From the NCBI RefSeq assembly GCF_003001675.1, contig NZ_PVYW01000031.1:21976-85975 (forward strand): DNA of 64,000 nucleotides. The letters are read 5' to 3'. This DNA comes from Cohnella sp. SGD-V74 (GTDB taxonomy: Bacteria; Bacillota; Bacilli; Paenibacillales; Paenibacillaceae). The notes under the pieces are model-generated. The model was not told the DNA's origin, made no database searches, and saw only the letters and a list, made by a program, of their open reading frames with translations. Each line of letters begins with the position of its first letter. Position 1 is the first letter of the stretch. Shown here piece by piece: positions 58,791-64,000 of this stretch. Made by a program: the position numbers and the translations under genes.

Positions 58791-59571
58791 ACAGTTTCTC
58801 GATGATTAAGCCGATCGATGTCGATACATATTGGCCAAGCAGGAGACGAAGATGGACCGGATTGCTGTAAGGGGGAAGATCGACGTAAGACTCGAACGGT
58901 CCCGTTCCGGCCGTATAATTCACCGTTACGCGGTACCCGCGGCCTCTTAACTCCGCGATCATCGCTTCGATATCCCGATTGCGGAAAATAACGAGTACCG
59001 GAGCTTCCAGCGTATCTTCGTTGGAGGTCAGATTATACTCGGTCGTATGGACGGCAACCCCTCCGGGACGCAGGCATTCCATCTGATTGACGATAAACCT
59101 TTTGCCGTGCTCGATCGACCCCAGATGCTCGAAGCTGCAGGAGGACCACGTAAAATCGAATTGTCCGGCATAGCTGGGGCTGATATTGTTCATATCGGCG
59201 CTCTCGTAAGTGACGAGCTGCTGGAATTGATGGGGATCGCACAGCCCCCGCTCGTTCAAATCGGCGAGGCTGACGGCATGCTGGTTCGTATCCACCCAGC
59301 CCTGCTCCTTGGCGCGCGCCACGTCCAAATCCGTCGCCACGACTTCGACTCCGTGGGAAGCGAATGCGGCCGTCAGCGGCTCCTTGCCCACCCCGAAGCC
59401 GAGCCCCCGCCTGAACGGCATCAGCTTGCCGCGCTCGCGCAGCGCTTCGTAGATATAACACCACTCCCACAGCTTGCGGTGAAACCTCATCTGCTCGTTG
59501 AGCTTGACGCATGCGTTGAGGAACCATGGCTGCGTGAAATCCGTTTCCCGACATAATTGCGATTGAAGCAT
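58789..59571 (-). CDS. Class I SAM-dependent methyltransferase
   Basis: The 260-residue protein has GLGFGVGKEPLTAAFASHGV as motif I, ATDLDVARAKEQGW as motif II, and FDFTWSSCSFEHLGSIEHGK as the post-motif, giving a full Rossmann methyltransferase core. The substrate cannot be inferred, but the surrounding genes suggest a sugar or glycan. It ends at the bidirectional terminator and starts 17 bp after the next gene upstream. Confidence 0.78.
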   Translation of the reverse strand: MLQSQLCRETDFTQPWFLNACVKLNEQMRFHRKLWEWCYIYEALRERGKLMPFRRGLGFGVGKEPLTAAFASHGVEVVATDLDVARAKEQGWVDTNQHAVSLADLNERGLCDPHQFQQLVTYESADMNNISPSYAGQFDFTWSSCSFEHLGSIEHGKRFIVNQMECLRPGGVAVHTTEYNLTSNEDTLEAPVLVIFRNRDIEAMIAELRGRGYRVTVNYTAGTGPFESYVDLPPYSNPVHLRLLLGQYVSTSIGLIIEKL

Positions 59572-59587
59572 CGCGCGCCCTCCTTCG

Positions 59588-61948
59588 TTACGTGTTTCGG
59601 ATTTGCGGGACGCCTCCCGGACTTTCCTGAATTCGCCACAGCACCGTCGGATTTTCTCCGAAGGAGCTGCTCTGCTCGATCGCTTCCTGCAGCGCCTCCG
59701 AGAAATTCGGCAGCGTATGGAGCTCGCTCATGCAAGCGGAGGCGCGGGCAGACATCCCCTCCCTCTCCTCCTTGTCGCGATACAGCTTAAGCATCGTCAG
59801 CAGCAAGACGCTTTCCTCATCGTCACCGGGCTGAATTTTCGCCGTGGCGTCGTCCGGAACGAAACGATAGAAGTCGCCGTCATATACAATTGTCGGAATG
59901 CTTGAAGCGATCAGTTCGAGAGCGATATCGGGCGAAGCGTCCGCGCTCGGGTCGCTCAGCGCGATCACGGCATGCGCTCTGGACAGCAGACGCTTGAATT
60001 GCGCGTATTGGGGCTCGACCTTAAGGTGAACGTACGGCTCCAGGCCAAGCTCGGACACCAGTTCGGCCGCTCCTTGCGGCAGTTCGGCCTCGCGGCCGGC
60101 CAGAATCGTATAGGAGACGTTGGAGCAGCCCTCGTCGATGAGCTTGCGCAGGCAGCGCAGAATGAGACGATGCGGCGGACGGCTTCCGTCAGCAGCGACG
60201 GTTGCAAACCGGAACGGAGAGCGGCCTCCGGACTTGTCGGCCTGGAGCGCAACCGCAGGGGCGAGAGCTTCGATAACATTGCGGTAGCTGCGCTGGAGAA
60301 GCCGGTCCCTCGTTTGCCGTCCATAGACGATGACGGATTTGGCATGCTCGAGATAATAACGGTCCAGCGGGGCCGCGGAACGAGGAGCCGTTCCGCCGAG
60401 CACGGCGTCCATCCAGTGCGGAGCGGCCGGGCCGAACTCTTTGTCCAGCACCCGGTAGTAGCCGTGCAGATCGTTGCGTTCGACCGTATTCATCCAGGCC
60501 AGCTCGTGAAGATGGCTGCCGTTCAAGACGACGATGCCGGGAATGCGCGCCATTTCTGCCAAATAAGGAACGACGAACGAATAACGCTCTCCGTTGCCGA
60601 TCTCGTAAACGATAAAATCGTACTTCGTTTTACGACTCTCGAACTCGGTATGAAGGTAGACCTCGATCGGGCTCTCCTCCTCCGTCCTCTCTTCCCCGAT
60701 TCGGTCGTCCAACCGTTCTTCGACGAACACGTCGATCTCGCCGCGATTCGTCAGATAAGGGACCGCATGGTACAGAGCTCCGTAGGTCTGAGGATAAAAA
60801 GGATGACGGGGAGCGAAGACGGCGATTTTGCGCCGATATACCTTCTCATAGCCTTCCGTCACTTTGAGAGCGACCGATTCCCAATTGTATTGACACGACC
60901 GCTGCAGCCCCTTGGCCGCCAGCCCTTGCGCCAATTGAGGATCGGACAGCATATGGACGATCCCTTGCGCGATGCTCTCCCGGCTCGCAGGGTCGACCTG
61001 GTAGACGGCGTCGTCTCCGATCTCGGCGAGAGAGGAGTTGTTCGAAGTCAGCACGGGCGTGCAGCAAGCCATCGCTTCCACGATCGGCAGTCCGAATCCT
61101 TCATAGAGCGACGGAAAAGCGAACAGATCGGCGCCTCCGTACAGCTCCACCAGTTCGCCGTCCGGAACGTAACCGGTCACGACGATGGAGCCTTCCCCTC
61201 CGAGCAGGCGCGCTTGCTCCAGCATCGCCCGTTTCTCATCGTCCGAGGAGTTGTAGACGATGACAAGCTGGTACCGCTCGGCCAAGGAGCGGTTCGCGAT
61301 AATGAAAGCTTCGATGAGGCGGGCCAGGTTTTTGCGCGGATCGTCTCCGCCCGTGCAGAGCACATAAGGTTTGGAGATGCCGTAGCGAAGCGGCGCCGTT
61401 GCTGCGGTTCCTGGGGAGAGCGGCTTGAACTTCGGGTCGTAGCCGCCCATGACGACGCTGATCTTGGCCGGGTCCATGCCGGTCAAGCGGACGGCGTCGG
61501 CCTTGGTCGTCTCGGATATCGCGTAGATAATGTCGCACGACCGAATCATCTCGATGACCCTCATGTAGATCGGCCTAACGAAATCGTTCATGTACTGATG
61601 CTCCAGCACGAGCGGGATGACGTCGTACAGCGTGGCCGCCACGCGGGTGTAACCGAACCACGCTTTGTTCAGCATCGTATCGCTGTATGCCTGGAACAGG
61701 CTCGCGGGCAGATGGAACAGATTAAACGGGCTCGTCATATGGTACACGTCGATGCGGTTGCGGTACAGAAATTGCTGAAGCTGATCCTTCAGATAGTCCG
61801 CGCCCTTGCTCACGTCGGGATAGAAGTAATAGTAGGAATTGTTCGTCTCCTGCTTCAAAATCGCTTCGATCATGTTTTGCGAATAGCGGCCGATCCCCCT
61901 CTTCATCGCCTCCGTCTTGGCGAAAAACATGTCGAACGCAATGTTCAT
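59588..61948 (-). CDS. Two-part glycosyltransferase (GT4 plus a second GT-like domain)
   Basis: The 786-residue protein is about twice normal length. Residues 1-375 are a GT4 enzyme (GIGRYSQNM at 18-26, SLYEGFGLPIVEAMACCTPV near 280). Residues about 380-786 look like a second GT-B-type protein (KIAVFAPRHPFYPQTYGALY, later LELIASSIPTIVYDG), with a weak E-x7-E. It may be a fusion that adds two sugars, or the second half may be regulatory. It is the first minus-strand gene of this end of the cluster, upstream of a methyltransferase. Confidence 0.8.
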   Translation of the reverse strand: MNIAFDMFFAKTEAMKRGIGRYSQNMIEAILKQETNNSYYYFYPDVSKGADYLKDQLQQFLYRNRIDVYHMTSPFNLFHLPASLFQAYSDTMLNKAWFGYTRVAATLYDVIPLVLEHQYMNDFVRPIYMRVIEMIRSCDIIYAISETTKADAVRLTGMDPAKISVVMGGYDPKFKPLSPGTAATAPLRYGISKPYVLCTGGDDPRKNLARLIEAFIIANRSLAERYQLVIVYNSSDDEKRAMLEQARLLGGEGSIVVTGYVPDGELVELYGGADLFAFPSLYEGFGLPIVEAMACCTPVLTSNNSSLAEIGDDAVYQVDPASRESIAQGIVHMLSDPQLAQGLAAKGLQRSCQYNWESVALKVTEGYEKVYRRKIAVFAPRHPFYPQTYGALYHAVPYLTNRGEIDVFVEERLDDRIGEERTEEESPIEVYLHTEFESRKTKYDFIVYEIGNGERYSFVVPYLAEMARIPGIVVLNGSHLHELAWMNTVERNDLHGYYRVLDKEFGPAAPHWMDAVLGGTAPRSAAPLDRYYLEHAKSVIVYGRQTRDRLLQRSYRNVIEALAPAVALQADKSGGRSPFRFATVAADGSRPPHRLILRCLRKLIDEGCSNVSYTILAGREAELPQGAAELVSELGLEPYVHLKVEPQYAQFKRLLSRAHAVIALSDPSADASPDIALELIASSIPTIVYDGDFYRFVPDDATAKIQPGDDEESVLLLTMLKLYRDKEEREGMSARASACMSELHTLPNFSEALQEAIEQSSSFGENPTVLWRIQESPGGVPQIRNT

Positions 61949-62214
61949 CCGATCGATTCACCACCGTTCGCAGAGGTCTTCATCGTGCACATGGTTATCG
62001 TATGTTTCCTTGGCTGGAGGGGATGGGCATACGCGGGGCATTCGGCAAAAAAGGGCGGGCTTTTAGGCGACAACGTCGCCAAAGGAAGGAGCTTGGAAGG
62101 CGCCGGACGTCGGAGTCTCGGAAAATTCGCTTGAAAACGCGTAGATTCGCACCTCAAAGCCGGCCGTTCGGAGGCGTATAATGGAAGTAAATGGTTTCGA
62201 AGGAGAGCGGTCGC

Positions 62215-63366
62215 ATGCATCCCGACTTCGTTCCGCAAAAGAAGGTTATTTTCCCGTTCGCCTTGAAGCTCGGCCTTGGGATCGGCATGCTGATCGGTAC
62301 GGTCGGCTGTTCCGGCGGGGAGCGTCTTGCCGAGACGATCGTGGAAGCCGACATCGCCTATGCTCCCGATTCGTCGGCGGCGGACGTGATCATCCGGCTT
62401 CGCGAGAGCAGGAGAGCCGATGCTTATCTGACCGATGTCTACGAACCGCTGACCGTCATCGATATTCATAATCACGACGCTTCGACCCGCGATCCCGCGG
62501 GATGGTGGGGCGCTCAGGGGATGGATCGCCTCGTCCTGTTCGGAGATGTGTCCGAGCCCAGCGCGCAAATCACCGATGCGATGGCCTGGGAGCATTATCG
62601 CGCGAATCCGGAGCGCATCTATCCGTCGTTCGCCGGGTTTCCGGTCTACGATGAGGAAGGACCGCGTATTGTCGAGAGGAACCTTGAACAAGGTTATCTG
62701 GCCATCGGGGAAATCGTCGCCGCTTCCACCGCATCCCCCGTCGTCAGCCAAGTGGAGTGGAAAGCGCAGCACCCTAACGACGGCTACCTGCCCGATATCT
62801 ACGAGTTGGCCGCCGCTTACAAGGTTCCGATCCTGCTGCATATCGATCCGCCGAACGGGATGCCGATCGCTTATTTTGTTCAAGCGCTCAGAGAGCATCC
62901 GGATACGATTTTCGTATTCGCACATGCGAATGTGTTTAATCCTCCCTCCCATATCGAGGGCATGATCAAAGAATTTCCGAATCTGTATATCGACTTCTTC
63001 CCCGGGTTCACCGCATACGATCCCGGCAGCGGCAACAAGCTGGAGGATTTCGTTCCGTTGCTCGAAAGCTATCCGGATCGCGTCTTCCTTTCCACCGACG
63101 GAGGATACGGAATCGGCAAAACCCGCGCGGCATACGCCATGTTCGAAATGATCGACCTGCTGTCCCCGGAAACCGCAGTGAAAGTCGCTTATCAGAATTA
63201 TGAGCGGCTGATCGAGCAGCAGCCTCCGACGGCAACGCAGATCTCGAAGATCAAAGAACTCACGGGGAAGCTGAACGAACCGGGACGATACTCCCTGAAT
63301 AAACGAAAAGCGAACGAGCTCATTTTCGAGCTTGAACGCAGATTGGCGGGCTTGGGCGGTTCGTGA
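62215..63366 (+). CDS. Predicted lipoprotein amidohydrolase
   Basis: Starting at ATG 62215 (AAGGAGAG 7 bp upstream) gives 383 residues. Residues 11-31 form a hydrophobic signal ending at a lipobox-like TVGC (C32), so it may be lipid-anchored. The rest is an amidohydrolase-2 type TIM barrel with candidate metal ligands HNH (VIDIHNHDAS), LLHIDPP, FAHANV and LSTDGGYG. Targets of this group range from decarboxylation to lactone or amide cleavage; none can be named. A TATAAT at 62177-62182 is its probable -10, with a poor -35. Confidence 0.72.
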   Translation: MHPDFVPQKKVIFPFALKLGLGIGMLIGTVGCSGGERLAETIVEADIAYAPDSSAADVIIRLRESRRADAYLTDVYEPLTVIDIHNHDASTRDPAGWWGAQGMDRLVLFGDVSEPSAQITDAMAWEHYRANPERIYPSFAGFPVYDEEGPRIVERNLEQGYLAIGEIVAASTASPVVSQVEWKAQHPNDGYLPDIYELAAAYKVPILLHIDPPNGMPIAYFVQALREHPDTIFVFAHANVFNPPSHIEGMIKEFPNLYIDFFPGFTAYDPGSGNKLEDFVPLLESYPDRVFLSTDGGYGIGKTRAAYAMFEMIDLLSPETAVKVAYQNYERLIEQQPPTATQISKIKELTGKLNEPGRYSLNKRKANELIFELERRLAGLGGS

Positions 63367-63428
63367 GCTATTGGATTTCGCGGCGATATCTCTCGGGAAC
63401 CCGGAGGCCCAGCACTTTCGACGCAGTT

Positions 63429-63650
63429 AACGGTCTGGCAGGCCGTTAGCTGCGTTCTTCCGGGCAGTTGGCTTCGTTTAGCGGTCTGGCAGACCGTTAG
63501 CTCGGAGGTTCCGGCGCTTTCGCCGCTGTTAACGGTCTGGTGGACCGTTAACTGTGCTCCTCCAGGCAGTTGGCTTCGTTTAGCGGTCTGGCAGGCCGTT
63601 AGCTGCGTTCTTCCGGGTAGCTCTCTCCGATTAGCGGTCTGGTAGGCCGT
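63429..63650. repeat. Array of five palindromic repeats, 51-bp period
   Basis: AACGGTCTGGCAGGCCGTT or close variants occur at 63429, 63480, 63531, 63582 and 63632. Each is a near-perfect hairpin (AACGGTCT/AGACCGTT around GGC). Between them lie GCTGCGTTCTTCCGGGCAG and similar. No gene is visible here. Related degenerate copies lie at 31.0 kb. Confidence 0.93.
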
Positions 63651-63690
63651 TATGCTGCTCCCCCGCTGACGCGCAATCCTCCGAATAACG

Positions 63691-63718
63691 CAAAAAAGCA
63701 CCCGGCTAAGGGTGCTTC
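63691..63718 (-). terminator. Terminator of the rRNA operon
   Basis: AGCACCC (63697-63703) pairs with GGGTGCT (63710-63716), followed on the minus strand by six T residues. It lies about 55 bp beyond the 5S 3' end. Confidence 0.8.
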
Positions 63719-63773
63719 TCTGTTTACTCCGGCCCTGGTCGTCGACTTCCTCGACTGCTCGGGCATGCATCCA

Positions 63774-63890
63774 GCCTGGCGACGTCCTACTCTCCCAGGA
63801 CCCTGCGGTCCAAGTACCATCGGCGCTGGAGGGCTTAACGGTCGTGTTCGGGATGGGTACGCGTGGAACCCCTCCGCCGTCATCACCAGA
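63774..63890 (-). rRNA. rrf: 5S ribosomal RNA
   Basis: The minus strand reads TCTGGTGATGACGGCGGAGG and contains CCCATCCCGAACACG, GTTAAGCCCTCCAGCGCCGA and GAGAGTAGGACGTCGCCAGG. These are the conserved Firmicute 5S elements, over the expected 117 nt. The ends pair as helix I. Precise ends may be off by one or two bases. Confidence 0.95.
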
Positions 63891-63990
63891 CCAGATCATT
63901 TGTAACAAGGCTTACGCCTTGAAAACTGGATGCGAACCAAGCGGAGCGAAGAAGAAGGTGAAGTGTCTTGCTTTGTCGTGTCATTCGTTA

Positions 63991-64000
63991 GGATAAGCCC
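63991..64000 (-). rRNA. rrl: 23S ribosomal RNA, last bases (partial)
   Basis: On the minus strand GGGCTTATCC at the right edge resembles the 3' end of Firmicute 23S (GGACTTAACC). About 100 bp of spacer (63891-63990) then leads to the 5S gene. It contains CATCCAGTTTTCAAGG, a usual 23S-5S spacer element. Confidence 0.5.

Noticed and set aside
63891..64000. A plus-strand 23S leader at the right edge
   Set aside because: The plus strand resembles a spacer, but the 5S gene is on the minus strand and GGGCTTATCC fits the 23S 3' end on that strand.

Overview
The window comes from a high-GC Firmicute of the Paenibacillaceae type (Cohnella or Paenibacillus-like; this is inferred from gene order and protein sequence, not from a database search). 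Nearly all core genes lie on the minus strand. Read right to left, they follow the Bacillus subtilis order from ctsR to the S10 operon: ctsR-mcsA-mcsB-clpC, radA-disA, yacL-ispD-ispF-gltX, cysE-cysS-mrnC-rlmB-rae1, sigH, rpmG-secE-nusG, rplK-rplA-rplJ-rplL-ybxB, rpoB-rpoC, rpsL-rpsG-fusA-tuf, rpsJ-rplC-rplD-rplW-rplB-rpsS-rplV. Typical Gram-positive controls are visible: a cysteine T-box before cysE, an L10 leader before rplJ, a probable L1 site before rplA, a perfect CtsR operator at the ctsR promoter, and good sigma-A promoters before rpsJ, rpsL, rpoB, rplJ, rpmG, sigH and cysE.

Region by region. 1-3.6 kb: S10 operon (rplV partial). 3.7-5.1 kb: two plus-strand membrane-protein genes (DUF421 and YitT families). 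5.1-9.8 kb: str operon with its own promoter. 9.8-11.4 kb: a small ABC exporter at the place where B. subtilis has the L7Ae-like gene, then a tandem repeat array. 12-23.7 kb: rpoBC, the rpl genes, nusG, secE and rpmG. 24-25.4 kb: an aldehyde dehydrogenase inserted between sigH and rpmG. 25.5-35.3 kb: sigH to yacL. 35.5-36.8 kb: a small conserved protein and pssA. 36.9-39.4 kb: disA-radA. 39.5-40.3 kb: about 15 tandem copies of a 50-bp repeat. 40.5-44.3 kb: an MMPL/RND transporter with its TetR regulator. 44.5-49 kb: the ctsR operon.

49.5-62 kb is a glycan cluster: a UDP-glucose dehydrogenase-like enzyme, mannose-1-phosphate guanylyltransferase, a GDP-mannose dehydratase/reductase-type SDR, four glycosyltransferases and three methyltransferases. 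It makes nucleotide sugars and transfers and probably methylates them, yet the window shows no flippase, polymerase or lipid-linked initiating transferase. That fits glycosylation of a protein (S-layer, flagellin or spore surface) or export genes elsewhere. 62.2-63.4 kb: a predicted lipoprotein amidohydrolase. 63.4-64 kb: a palindromic repeat array, then the 3' end of a minus-strand rRNA operon (terminator, 5S, and the last bases of 23S).

The least ordinary features are the intergenic tandem arrays with a 50-51 bp period. Two arrays 28 kb apart are the same family in opposite orientation, and a second, palindrome-based family occurs at 31.0 and 63.4 kb. Other unusual points are the broken operon contiguity at six places, the apparent loss of the L7Ae-like gene, TTG starts on rpoB, rpoC and ctsR, and a serine acetyltransferase with an extra hydrophilic C-terminal tail.
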